Origin: Megascapheus bottae
Lineage: Eukaryota; Chordata; Mammalia; Rodentia; Geomyidae
Assembly: GCA_024803745.1 (NCBI GenBank)
Contig: JANJXV010000099.1
Coordinates: 806,001 to 870,000 of the forward strand
Direction of reading: 5' to 3'
Length of the DNA stretch: 64,000 bases
Position 1 is the stretch's first letter; every line of letters begins with the position of its first letter. Position numbers and translations under genes: made by a program. Shown here in pieces: positions 10,313 to 21,112 of this stretch. The notes beneath the pieces were generated by a model. It made no database searches, had not been told where the DNA came from, and saw only the letters and a program-made list of their open reading frames with translations.

Positions 10313-12110
10313 TGAAAAATATTGTACTTAACACCGACCATCACTACACATCTGAAAATGTACACAGGAGAGACTCCTCATACATGTAGTGAAGGTGAGA
10401 AATCTTTCAGTAATGAAATACGCCTTACAATACCTCAGAGCAAATATCCTGAGATATGTGATGCGTACGTCAAGTGTGAAAATTAATTTCTGAGAAGTCA
10501 GACCTGACGCTCCAACCTCGATCTCCAAGAGAAGACAAACCTTATGAATATGAGGAACGTAATAAAATTTCTGCCCAGAATTCAGCTCTCAGCACACATC
10601 AGAGATCTCACACAGAAGAGAAATCTTATGAATGGGATAAATGTGGGAAGACTTTTAGACTGAAATCATACCTCACTTTGCACCAGAGAAGACACACAGA
10701 AGAGAAACCTTATGAATGTAACAAATGTGAAAAGTCTTTCACCCAGAAGATACACCTTCGAGTTCATCAAATAACACACACGGGAGAGAGAAATCTTATA
10801 AGTGTAATGAATGTGGAAAGTCTTTCCAAGGGAAGGGAAAACTTCGTGTTCATCAGAGAATACACACAGGACTGAAACCTTATGAATGTAACCAATGTGT
10901 AAAGTCTTTCAGACAGAAATCTTCCCTCAAATTGCATCAAAGAACACACACAGGAGAGAAACCTTATGTGTGCAACAAATGTGGAAAAACCTTCAAGTGG
11001 AAGTCATATCTTGATGGGCATAATAGAACACACACAGGAGAGAAAACTTATGCATGTAGTGAATGCGGAAAGTCTTTCAAATGGAAGGTAAAACTCCATG
11101 TTCATCAGAGAATATACTCACGAGAAACACCTAATGAGTGTAACATATGTGAAAAGTCCTTCACACAGAAGCCAAACCTCAACATGCATAAGACAATTCA
11201 AACAGGAGAAAAACCTTATGAAGGTAACCGATGTGGAATGTCTTTCAAATGGAAGTCTTCCCTCAAATTGCATCAGAGAACACACACAGGAGAGAAACTT
11301 TACGAGTGCATCAAATGTGGTAAGACCTTCAGATGGAAGTCACATTACAGGAGGCATAACAGAATTCACACATATTAGAAACCCTAGGAATATAACCAAA
11401 GTTGAAAGTCTTTCGTGCAGTATTCACCCTTCAGGAAGCGTAAGAGAGTTCACACATATGAGAAGCCTTAGCAATGTAATAAATAGGAAAGACTTTTTAG
11501 TCTGTGGAAGAAAACTCAGCTTGTGTCACAGAACCAACACAAGATAAAACCCTTAATGAATGTAGCAAATGTTCAGTCTTTTCCCCAGAAGGCACAAGTC
11601 AAGATTTATCACTAAACACCCACAGGATAGAATCCTATGAATAAAATGAAAGGGAAATTTTTTTGAAGAACTCATAGTTGAGTTTGCATGATACCACACA
11701 GACACAGGATAAAAATCGTATGAATATAAGAATATGAAAAATCCATCATGAACGCATGACTAAGTATAAAATGCACATAGCAGAGAAAAACCTTATGAAT
11801 ATTACAAATGTGGAAAGTGTTTGACCTGGAAGGCATACTTCTGTGTTCATCACAAACCTGATTCCCATAGAAGAAAAGAAAACTAATGAATAGAACAAAT
11901 GTGCAATGACTTTTAATCAGAAGTCAGTCTTCAGTACATTTCACAAAATACACAATATGGAAATTCTGAGTAATGAAAAACATTTAGCTATATATAGAAT
12001 CTGTATATGGGAGCATTAGGGTAAGTCTTCTAAACAAAGTCAACCTTCAGCAAGCATTAAGAGCACTCACAGAAGAAATAATAGCATGTAGGAAAACCTT
12101 TGTCAGAAAC
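10313..12110 (+). pseudogene. C2H2 zinc-finger array, broken, copy 1
   Basis: C2H2 fingers with TGEKPY-type linkers, spread over three frames. The spacer frame continues past the stops into a degenerate finger near 10,350. Two fingers (about 10,625-10,780) lie in a second frame. An extra GA in GGGAGAGAGAAATC near 10,790 moves the rest to a third. That third frame (fingers between about 10,795 and 11,378) is open to a TAG and ends with a complete finger FRWKSHYRRHNRIH. Copy-specific damage includes loss of the first zinc cysteine (YEGNRC near 11,221) and NECNICEKSF. Finger-like relics continue to about 12,110. It is not a working DNA-binding protein. Confidence 0.88.
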
Positions 12111-12114
12111 CTCT

Positions 12115-12295
12115 AAAAGCTGACTGTGTGGCTTAGTGGTAGAGTGCTAACCTATCAAGGATGAAGGCCTGGGTTAGATTCCTCAATACTACGTGAAAAG
12201 AGCAAGCCAGAAGCAGCACTGTTGTTCAAATGGTAGAGTGCTAACCTTGAGCAAAAGTAGCTCAGGCCCTGAGTTCAAGCCTAAGTATTGGAGAA

Positions 12296-12300
<5 letters not shown>
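12115..12300 (+). repeat. SINE, dimeric ID-like
   Basis: AGCTGACTGTGTGGCTTAGTGGTAGAG head, GGGTTAGATTCC B-box, then GAGTGCTAACCTTGAGCAAAAG and GCCCTGAGTTCAAGCC. The next feature is its A-rich tail expanded into GA repeats. Confidence 0.85.
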
Positions 12301-12384
<84 letters not shown>

Positions 12385-12415
12385 CAGAAAGAGAGACAGA
12401 AAGAGAGAAAAGAGA
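12297..12415 (+). repeat. (GA)n microsatellite
   Basis: Nearly pure GA from 12,300 to about 12,376, then GACAGAAA-type variants. It grew from the tail of the adjacent SINE. Apparent ORFs of alternating R/E or S/L are artefacts. Confidence 0.95.
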
Positions 12416-12481
12416 GAGAAACAGGAACTTCTAAATTTTACAGAGATAGAGAAGGAGAGAGAGAAGGAGACAGAAACTAAT

Positions 12482-13378
12482 TTCTAAACTTTACAGTCTT
12501 TCTATTTCCTTACAAATTCGTCTATGTCATTCTTTCTGACAGAAGCACAGAATTCCATTGTGTAAAAATACCATATTTGATCTACTCATCAACTGACGGG
12601 CATCTGGGTTGGTTCCATACCTTTGTTATAGTAAATAGTGCTGTGATAAATGTTATTGTTCTAGTGAATTTAGTGTGTCCTATCTGGACGATTGGCAAGT
12701 AGTGAAATTGCTGGATCAGAGGGGAGCTCTATGTTTAGTCTTTTGGGGATACTGCCATAGTGCTTTCCATAGTGGTTGAACGAGTTTGCAATCCCACCAG
12801 CAGTGTAGTAGTGATCCCTCCTGGCCACATCCCCTCCAGCATACGTTATTAGATTTCTGGGTCTTGTCCATTCTAACTGGAGTGAGGAGGAAAATGGAAA
12901 GAGGAACTGAAACTTTCTCTCCTTACAGATGACATGATTCTGTATTTAAAGAACCCTATAGACTCTACTCCGAAGCTGCTTGAGCTGATATAAAACTTTG
13001 GTAAGGTAGCAGGGTATAAAATTAACCCTCAATGTCAACTGCCTTCCTATATGCCAACAAATGAGAGGAATGAGGCAAGAATCAGGATAGCAACTCATTT
13101 TGCTATCAAAGAAAATAAAATACCTAGGAATTAACTTAGAATGTAAAGCACCTTTTTGATGGAACTATAAACCCTGGAGAAGGAAATTAACGCAGAACTG
13201 AGGAAATGCAAAAACCTATGTTCCTGGTTTGGAAGAAGTAATACTGTAAAAATGGCAATCTTGATAAGGACTATCTACAAATTCAGTGCAATATTCATCA
13301 ATATCCCAATGTCATTCTTTAAAGAAACAGAAGAGGAAATCCAAAATTTCACTTGGAATAATAAAAGACCCCTTATAG
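12482..13378. mobile_element. L1 fragment with internal inversion, copy 1
   Basis: From about 12,490 to 12,888 the minus strand reads L1 ORF2 C-terminal sequence (reverse complement of CACTCCAGTTAGAATGG, and of the ACAATGGAATTCTRTG block). From about 12,893 to 13,378 the plus strand reads RT-domain sequence ([39 protein letters not shown]). Opposite orientation of the two ORF2 parts is the pattern of twin priming during L1 insertion. The L1 3' UTR and poly-A are missing, so a later deletion is also needed. Confidence 0.8.
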
Positions 13379-13754
13379 TCTGTCTTCTGGCATGATACAT
13401 AATGTTTAATCTCACCTTCTCCACCAAAATCTCACCTTTCTCATTGAGACATAGGTGGCCCTGTTTACTAGCAGCAAAGGCTCAAACGCGCAGTTTCAGG
13501 TGTCACCACTGCCTCTGTTACTGGGTAGATCCAACTCTGTCATCGATTCTGAGGTCTGCTCTGGGAGTCTTGGTCACAAGTTGTTCTGTGGCATCTGCTG
13601 CCAGCCTGTGCGTATTTGCTTCCTTTTCCTCCAGCAGCCTACAACAGGGAATGAAGTTCACTCGCGGATGCTCTCCTTCATATGCAGGGAAGGATGAGCC
13701 CAACCCTCCCTCATCTTCCTCTTCCAATTTTTGGGAAAAAATATGCTGGCAGAA
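13379..13754. other. Unrecognised segment with overlapping ORFs
   Basis: GC-richer than its surroundings. A 125-codon frame (13,402-13,779, +) and an 88-codon frame (13,518-13,784, -) overlap here. The minus frame is rich in E/D. Neither resembles a family I know. The plus frame is shortened to 83 codons by a frameshift in copy 2 (47,761-48,012), which argues against coding. It may be an old processed pseudogene. Confidence 0.3.
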
Positions 13755-13990
13755 GTCCTCAGGTGTGGCGCATGGCTGATCCACACTTTTAATCCAGGCT
13801 GGTCAGGAGGCTGAGATCTGAGTATGGAAGTTCCAAGTCACCTAGAACAGGAAAGTCTGATAGATTCTTACTACCAAAAATAAAAACAGCTGGGAATGGA
13901 ATTTGGGCTCAAGTGGTAAAGGGCTGGTCTTGAGTACAAATGCTTAGTGCCCAGGCCCTGAGTTCAGGCTCCAGCACTGCCAACAACCTC
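13755..13990 (+). repeat. B1-ID SINE
   Basis: TGTGGCGCATGGCTGATCC head, CAGGAGGCTGAGATCTGAG, then TTTGGGCTCAAGTGGTAAAGG and CCTGAGTTCAGGCTCCAGCAC. Confidence 0.85.
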
Positions 13991-15540
13991 ACTTTAGTGA
14001 GATTTTAGCTTTATCCATGTAGGCACATCTCACTGGAATCTTTGCTGGTAGAGATAGTCTTCATAATTTTGACTCAAGGTAAAGGTCCGCCTGGGGTAGT
14101 AGACAAAAGGTGTCATGGAGAGAGGAGCCCCACTTGCTCCAGGTTTGAAGATGGCATAGGTCAAGCCAGCATGGAGTTGGCACATCAGTCTTTTTCCTAG
14201 CACCACCTACCAGTGAATGTCAAATGACATTGATTGTTGTGGGATTGTGTGATTGAAGTGCCCCATTAAGGGCAGTGTTAGCACATCCAAACTTGGATAC
14301 CAGGAATGCTGAAATCTCAAAGCTAAGATTTCTGTTGGCTACAGAAATGCTGGTGTGTCTGTTATTCACTAAAAGTTCAGGTGCAAAGATTCTGAAGCTT
14401 GATGCCATGTGTTTATTCCATTTAGTAAAATTATTTTAATGCACTGTATAAGTTAAAACATTTGATAAGAGTCAGGGGTAGTGAAAACATTGTCCTTGAA
14501 TTCAGGTGTCTGGCTGGGTAATGGGGGGGTGTTGGTGGCTGGGACTATGAAACTGGAGCTGCTATCAAACCATGGATCATGTTCCTCTTTGTCTGGGAGA
14601 AATGACTCCAAAGATGAAATTTGAATGGTGAGGAAAAGATGATGATGTACTCAGGAAATTTCTCCTAAACAAATGCTCATGTGGAAGTGGGATGGGGGCT
14701 GGGCATGTCTGAGGCAGAGCTTAAGGGGGCTTCTCATGGCGTTGAGAACGTTCCTTGCGACTTCAGGCATGCAGCAGGGTGCTTTAGATGACCATTGTGA
14801 GATGGATGGAATAAGACTGGAGACAAGATGAATGCTGGGATCTTGCAATGCTCTTGCATGAGTGGCTGGTGGCTCACCTGAAAGAACTAGTTATGTCTAA
14901 AAAAGAAATCAGGAATTTGTTTTGATTAGATAATACCTGTAATCCGAGGCATATTCAGGATCCTGATCTTAGTATTGTGGTTTAAAACCAACCCAGCAAA
15001 GGGAAAAATGCATGAGACTCATACTCCCAGTTTAGAGCAAGAACAAAGATTGAAGTAGAGCTGTGGCTCAAGAGCTAGAGTGCTACCTTGAGCAAAGAAC
15101 AGCTAAGAAAAAGGTCCAGGTTTTGAGTTCAAGGCCAGGAATGAAAGAAGGAAGGTAAAAAAAGAGAAGTATGTGAAGCAGGGAAATATATAAAAGAAAA
15201 AGAGAAGGAAGTAGAAATTTAAAACTAGAGAATATTTAAAAGTCATCAGTCCTTCTAAGAAAAGTGTTGGAGTATGGGTTCTATATGTGGTGAACTGGAA
15301 GCCCAGCAGTGACTTGTTAACCAAAGAGTCACCATGATGAGCAAAGGATAGAAATCTGCATGAGCCTCTTAGCGGATGGAGTGACAGAAGAGAACCTCAG
15401 CTCCCATCCCATAGTTAGAAGTATATAGAGATGGGGAAGTTGGCATCACCTTGATGTCATTGTGTCCATGGAGACTGGAAGCCATGGCTCTGTGAAAGCA
15501 CAATGTTCTGGTTACTGAGCTGAGAGGCTGAGGAGAGCCA
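13991..15540. other. Long non-coding stretch, one old SINE
   Basis: No supported gene. A decayed B1-ID SINE lies at about 14,920-15,150 (TACCTGTAATCCGAGGC, GTGGCTCAAGAGCTAGAGTG, GAGTTCAAGGCCAGGA). Short ORFs at 14,220-14,408 and 14,651-14,848 (minus) are also open in copy 2, but have no protein-like features I recognise. Confidence 0.45.
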
Positions 15541-16375
15541 GGTCCTGGCCATGAAGAAATCAGAGTGGCAGCAGAGCAACTCTGCTGCAGTGTGTGCCTG
15601 CTTGGCTGTTCTTATTCTGTGGTGGATCAGGCTGGAGCGGGTGATAGTAACTGTTTTGTGGTCACAAGCCCTTCACCAAGAGCTTCCTCTGGGATCCTCA
15701 TAAGCTAGAGGGTGGCTGGTGGTGGGATGTGTGTGGGGTGGAAGTGACAGAGGGATGGACGCAAGGCAAGGTGGGTGAAGAGATGAGAGGAATGATGAGA
15801 GCCCAGTTCATTGGTTTCCAAGGTTAATGGGTGGGAGGTAGAGAGGCATGATGGAGGAAGGATGGAGGCAGGGGAAGGTGCTGACAGATTGAGGCCATCT
15901 GTAGTGCCAGCCTGGCCATCATCTGAAGCCCATAGGCAGCTTCCTGATCCTTCACTTAGTCCTGCTCCTTGTGGAGGGAATGTCACGTGTACCCAGAGCT
16001 AGGGGTGGGGCAATGTTAGTAGCACCTGGAGAACCATTGGCCTCTACCTGGGTGGGGGGTGGTTATGGCTCCCATGCTGGGTGGCCTGATAGCTATGGAA
16101 CAGATCTCTCCTTAGCTACCACAGTCAGTGGCTGCTCTCCATCTAGGGTTAGGGCACCTGCTCAGCCATCAGGACACCCCATGCAGGACAGAGGCCTACA
16201 ATTCAGATGGCAGCACAGGGGTGAAGATGATCTCACCGTAGCCCTAGTTACATGGCTGTCCCTGCATGCAGGACAGGATGAGCTGGGGGAAGATGTTCTC
16301 TGTGTTTTTCCACAGCCTATCCCGGCCTCTTCTTGTGTCTGATTAGACCAAGAGAGTACCAGGTTCCCTCTCATA

Positions 16376-16500
16376 GTCCTGGTTCTTTTTCTTTTACAGT
16401 CATGAGGCTTGAACTCAGGTCCTGGGTACTGGCCCTGAGCTCTTTTGCTCAAGGTTGATGCTCTACCATTTGAACCATAGTGCCATTTCCAGCTTTTCCT
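16376..16500 (-). repeat. SINE fragment, minus strand
   Basis: GTCATGAGGCTTGAACTCAGG, GAGCTCTTTTGCTCAAGG and CATAGTGCCATTTCC: the reverse complement of the ID-like second unit. Confidence 0.75.
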
Positions 16501-16940
16501 TTTCATGTGGATCTCTGATATGTCCAGTGCTGTGCCTGCAGGGAGGCACTCACCCCACAGACAGAGCCACCTCTGCCGTGACTGTGACTGCCCACAACCC
16601 TCACACCCACTCCTTGCACACCCCTCGACTCCAGTTTTAGCTCCTCTTGGACTGGGTGTCCAGCCTAACCCTTCCTACACTCACAAAGGGTCTACAATTG
16701 TCTTCCCAGGGTCCTTTCTTCTGCCAGCCAGAGTACAGACTGTGCACATCTTGACGATCACAGAGCTCAAAGCCAAAGGCTGAGATGAAGAAGGGGGTGA
16801 CCCAGTAGCTGCACAGGGCCCATGGATCATCCTGTGCATCCCCCAGCCTGTGACTTCCCCTACCCACTTGGCAGGGAAGCTCCATACCCACTTCCTGATC
16901 CCTGGTCCCCTCCAATTCCATTCTCCCTTGGATTTTGCAG

Positions 16941-17093
16941 ACTGTCTACCATCAGGATCTAAAATTCTATTCATCACTTTATGTCATTATCACTGATTTG
17001 CTACTTGGGCAGGATCTCCCCGTGCCTGGAGAGTGGGCATGTCATGTACTCTCTGTGGAGAAGTTGCCCCAGGAGAAGAAATATGCACTTCAT
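16941..17093 (+). pseudogene. CDC25-domain exon, open, copy 1
   Basis: A 153-base exon in phase 0-0 with a good acceptor (CCCTTGGATTTTGCAG) and donor (CAT/GTGAGT). It reads TVYHQDLKFYSSLYVII through GEWACHVLSVEKLPQEKKYALH. The YSSLYVII segment matches the NFSSLYAIL-type helix of RalGDS CDC25 domains, and a tryptophan follows at the same spacing as in that family (22 residues after the aromatic before SS). The exon is open in both copies although the rest is degraded. Confidence 0.55.
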
Positions 17094-17456
17094 GTGAGTG
17101 TTGGACAGGGCAGGAGGGCTCCCTAGGATCAGAAGCCACAGGAGGGGTGCAGATGGGGGAATGCTAGGGGCCCCAGGGGACAGTGGGAGTTAGGGCACAG
17201 TTGGGTCCTTCTGCAGGGTTGACACCGCTTCACAAACCCAACAGAATGAGGTTCACATTACAGATGTCAGAGACAGTGAAGATTGCCAATGGGCGCAGGG
17301 GTCATTGTCACCCCCAGATGCTGGCTGCATGCTGGGATGCACGCAGAGATGTTTTCAAGATCAGGTAATGAGGATGTTGCAGGGTATAACCATTCTTTTC
17401 AGATGGCTCTCTAGCTCTCTTGAGCTTCATCTCTATCTTTGGCTTTTTCTTGGCAG

Positions 17457-17636
17457 TTAACTGGAAATGAGAGTTTCATGGACTTTCCTTTCTGGACTGG
17501 CTTCAAACAGAAGCTATGCACAGTTTTCAAACCATACCCTACTGAAGAAGGGAAGCTTGATCTGGTGCTATACTGGGTTGCAATTTGGCTCCGTTTGCTC
17601 TGCCTCACGGGAGGGGGCTCATCATTTGTAGACTAA
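17457..17636 (+). pseudogene. Candidate terminal exon, unassigned, copy 1
   Basis: A strong acceptor (pyrimidine-rich CTCTATCTTTGGCTTTTTCTTGGCAG) precedes 59 open codons beginning LTGNESFMDFPFWTGFKQKL and ending GSSFVD before TAA. It follows the CDC25-like exon on the same strand and could be a later exon of that relic. I cannot align it with any RalGDS exon. The frame is also open in copy 2. Confidence 0.3.
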
Positions 17637-19428
17637 GATCTCATGACCTTCAAAGCCAAATGCTACCTGAAAGTTCAGGGTCGCAGCCTATGTGTTGGGC
17701 AGGGGTGAATACATTCACTGTTATGCTGGGTCATCAACCCATGTTTTAAGCTGGAAGTAGGCAGTGCCACATTTGATAAGAACATCTGCCAGAGATTGTC
17801 ACCTCATGAAAGCAGATTCTAAATTTGTATTCCATTTCCTGTGGTGGAAAAATCCCCTCCAACTTAGACAGGCTCACATCCACCTGCAGGTCACACTCCT
17901 AATGCACCCTTGAGTGTCCTCATGGTATTGGGATCTAAGTTTGTAGGGAATGCTGCTTTAGTCCATGAATTAGCTGGACAAGTGATGACAAACGTGTTGT
18001 GGATTAATATGAGAACAATTTAAGAAGCCCTGGAGGAGCATCAACCTGACCCTCTGTGGTGCTATAAATCTGATAGGATGTTCCAGACTGAGAAACAATC
18101 ACATGGCTTTGTGTTTGGCATCCAGACAAGTGAGTGCATGTCTTAGCTGTCAGCCAATACAGAGGAGAACATGAATAAGTGGGTGGAAAGCATCTGTCAG
18201 ACCCCTGTCTGGGGGCAGGTGGAGAGAACATAGGAAGGTATATACCATGGCTGTGGTGGGGCCAAAAAAAGGGTAAAAGAGGCAAAGGAACCAGGTGCTG
18301 GTAGCTCAAGACTGTCATCCTAGCTACTCAGGAGTTTGAGATCTGAGGATCAAAATTCAAAGCCAGCCCAGGACAGAAACTCCATGAGACTCTTATCTGC
18401 AATAAACTACTGAATGCAAGAAGCTCAAGCTCAGTGACAGCATCCAGGCCTAGCGTTCAAAACCCAGGACTGGCAGAAAAAAGTATCAAAGGACAAGAAG
18501 CTGGCCAAAAGTTAGAGGGACTCTATCTTGACAAACAATACAATGGTAAGTTGTACTCAGAAGACTTGCACAAAATCTGGAAATGCCTGAGACCTATCTA
18601 TGTATGTTTCCTGTTTGTCTAAATACATATGTTTATGCATTAATATATTAGTATAGAGAGACAGATCAATACATATGACTATACATATATACATAGCCAG
18701 ACACTTATGGGTGGGTGGTATACTGTGTGAGAGTTTGTGTTTGTGTTTTGTGGATGGCTATCTCTGTTTAAGAAAGATAGAAAATATGTAAATATCTTTA
18801 AAAAAACTTGAAAAAAATATAGAGAGACATAAGCTCTTGAGGGAATCGGAAATGACAAGATTATTCACAGGCACGTTTATCCTTATGGATTCCTCAGCAA
18901 GTTTTAATTTTTTTCATTATTTTCTTTCTTTTTTTGAACCAGTGCTAAGGATTTCTCTCAGGGACCAGGTGCTGCCAATTACTAATTTTCTCATGGCTGC
19001 TACAAGAGGAACTGAGCCACAGTTCCACTTTTGCCTTATTTATTCGTGCTTAACTGAAGATAAAGATTTCTATCAGTGACTTTCTTTCAGGGGCTGGATT
19101 CTAACGAGGATCCCCAGACCTCAGGCTTCTCTATAGCTACAATTAACAATATGAGAACCCAGCACTGGGTTCCAATGCACAGGGCAAGAAATTGAGTGAA
19201 TCTCTCAACTCCAATTAGCTATAATAAGCTAGAAGTGAAAGACCAATACCTTTGAGGAAAAGATGCTGAGGGTTATCACACAGGCCCTATGAGTAAGCCC
19301 TAAACCCTGTACACATGTGTGCATGCACACATTGGCAGATACACACACATGCACACGCACAATATTTCAGGCAATATTGTATTTTGAATTAATATCCAAA
19401 GATTGGCCAACAGGATAGCAAGTAAAAA
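17637..19428. other. Non-coding stretch with one SINE
   Basis: A B1-ID SINE lies at 18,285-18,482 (GCTGGTAGCTCAAGACTGTCATCC, GTTCAAAACCCAGGACTGGC). 18,600-18,830 is AT-rich. 18,930-19,135 looks like a very decayed minus-strand SINE. 19,318-19,362 is CA-rich. No gene is supported. Confidence 0.5.
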
Positions 19429-20792
19429 ATCTGTTTTTCTTGTCTACATTGAGGGAAAGGGATAAGTCACAAGATGCAGAAGCGAAGAATTCAGAGGCAA
19501 ATGCTGTGCGTGAATAACTTGTAAAAAGCACATTTCTTTTCTTTTCTTTTCTTTTGTTTTTTCTGCCATTCCTGGGGCTTGAACTCAGGGCCTGAGCACT
19601 GCTCTTGGCTTTTCCCAAGTCTAGCCCTCTGCCACTTGAGCCACATTGCCATATGGATTTTTATATCTGTGTGATATTAAGGACTCAAACCTAGATCTTC
19701 ATGGATGCTAGGCAAGCACTCTACCACTGGGCCAAAGTCTAAACCCCGATTAAGTATTTATAAATAGTCATCATCATCATATCAAAATATCCTTTCTCCT
19801 ACAAAGAATGAACACTTATCTATGTCTGTAAAACTTTTTTTATGTCACCAATGCTTCTGTGATTTTCCCACTTGCATTTTTACAGATGACAGCACAGATA
19901 TTCATCAGGAAGAAAAATAGATTAGGATACAGAAACCTAACAACGTCCTAGTAGATTGAAGTGAAAAATATGTGCAACATGGCCTGGGTCTTTCATCTAT
20001 TTGTAGAGTGCTTGGCTACCACACAAAAAGAGTCCGGTTTGATTCTGCAGTACCATATACATAGAAAACTCTGGAAGTGGTGCTGTGGCTTGGTGGGACA
20101 GCTATAGCCTAAAGAAAGCCTAAGAACAATGGTCAGGCTCTGAGGTCAAGTCCCAGGACTAGCAAAAAAAATGTGCAAGAGGCAAAATGCAAGCTGAGAA
20201 GGCACTGTGAAGCAAAATGTCTTGTGAAGGGTAAGGGGAATAGTGACAGTTAAGTTTGGATCTTACCTAAGAAAGGCTCCTTGAGCCTGAGACCAGGCTA
20301 GCACTTACGCCTAGTTAATGACTTGGGATTTGAACAAAAAGGTGTGCTGTTTACTACATCCATATGTGAGGAGGGAAGGGAGATTCAGCCTCCAGTATGT
20401 CTTTGGGGAGGTCTTCTGTGAGCAAGGAGCTTTGGTCATTGGGCCTTGAAAGGTGAACCTACCTCCCTCACAATGGAACAGAATATGGAACCCTGGTAAC
20501 CAAGCCACTGTATGTGACAACCAGCTCAAGTCAGCTCCCTTGGCCTGTGGCTCAGGAGGAAGAAAGATGTTGCTGTGCTGTTGCCAAAGGTCAGGAGGCT
20601 CGGATCTCAGGCATGAGAGATATGGATGTCTCACTTGAAGAAGTAGATGCTGGATCAGGGCCAAGACAAAATTCCAGTATATCAGGCATTTCTCTAGGAA
20701 GAAAGCCAGGAAACTCCAGGGAAACTCAGATGAGGTATATTGAGAGGAAACCTATTTGAACCCATCATCCTGCCCACAAACTACAACCTTCT
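19429..20792. repeat. Inverted repeat, right arm, copy 1
   Basis: Reverse complement of 2,482-3,850, carrying the same two SINEs in opposite orientation (19,555-19,750 minus; 19,990-20,170 plus). It ends about 125 bases before the REM-domain exon. Because this arm sits in a gene-like context, it is probably the source and the left arm the derived inverted copy. Confidence 0.9.
20440..20760 (+). pseudogene. Possible RalGDS-like first exon, copy 1
   Basis: An ATG at 20,567 reads MLLCCCQRSGGSDLRHERYG, then a stop. A second frame (20,514-20,759) is open for 81 codons. Position directly upstream of the REM exon and the cysteine-rich start suggest the RalGDS N-terminal exon. The evidence is positional and the match is short. 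Confidence 0.3.
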
Positions 20793-20918
20793 TGTGTGCT
20801 TTCAAGTGACTATACTGAGATTAGAGTGTGTCATTTCCAATCTACTCTATACCAATTCCTCAGTGTGAAGTGTGGTCCCATTCCTACGTTTGAAATATCC
20901 ACTGTTTTGCCAATACAG

Positions 20919-21112
20919 TGTGATGGTAAGTCAGCTCAGACTCTGAATGAGCCTTGTAACCTATGGATCCTGGAGGAAGGCCTGTTGGAGATGCTGCTGA
21001 CAAAGCTGATCCCTGCCTACCAGAAAGGTGATCTCTTTTATGTGGGAAACTTCCTGCACAATTTCAAATAGTGGAGGACAATGTAGTAGTTGCTGGAAAT
21101 TCTCTTGAAAAA
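20919..21112 (+). pseudogene. RalGDS-like REM domain exon 1, copy 1
   Basis: The REM (RasGEF-N) domain stabilises the CDC25 domain in Ral exchange factors. The acceptor is AATACAG at 20,912-20,918 and the donor GTGAGT begins at 21,113. The frame reads LLEMLLTKLIPAYQKGDLFYV, matching the LExLVxxLxxAxxxGDxxYV pattern of the family. Then comes GNFLHNFK*WRTM**LLEILLKK. The family has FLxTYRAFATTQQVLDLLFK here, so the two adjacent TAG codons (21,084-21,089) stand exactly where CAG-CAG (QQ) is expected, and a third TAG (21,069) precedes them. Alignment without gaps up to the splice donor makes the identification firm and the gene dead. Confidence 0.72.

Larger units (their letters stand above)
15540..17110 (+). 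pseudogene. RalGDS-like CDC25 (RasGEF) domain remnants, copy 1
   Basis: RalGDS-family proteins activate Ral GTPases through a CDC25 domain. Three pieces occur in family order on the plus strand. At 15,565-15,582 VAAEQL resembles the LVAEQL start of the domain. At 15,798-15,809 RAQF is followed by a possible donor (AAG/GTTAAT), as in the family's AxxAQF segment. At 16,941-17,093 is a clean exon (next entry). The first two matches are short. I infer an old, fragmented RalGDS-like gene; stop codons lie between and around the pieces. Neighbouring REM pieces lie downstream, not upstream, so this is the 3' part of a different copy. Confidence 0.5.

Noticed and set aside
11098..11547. 149-codon ORF overlapping the fingers (also 45,493-45,942)
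   Set aside because: Out-of-frame shadow of the zinc-finger repeats; a periodic pattern without domain features.
12193..12480. ORF of alternating R/E residues (also 46,590-46,872)
   Set aside because: It is a translated GA microsatellite in a SINE tail.
13518..13784. Acidic minus ORF as a processed gene
   Set aside because: No recognisable family, and the frame is not kept in copy 2.
15705..15986. 93-codon minus ORF rich in P/S/H, open in both copies
   Set aside because: Lies opposite the CDC25-like remnants in a GC-rich stretch; no start context, splice sites or protein-like features.
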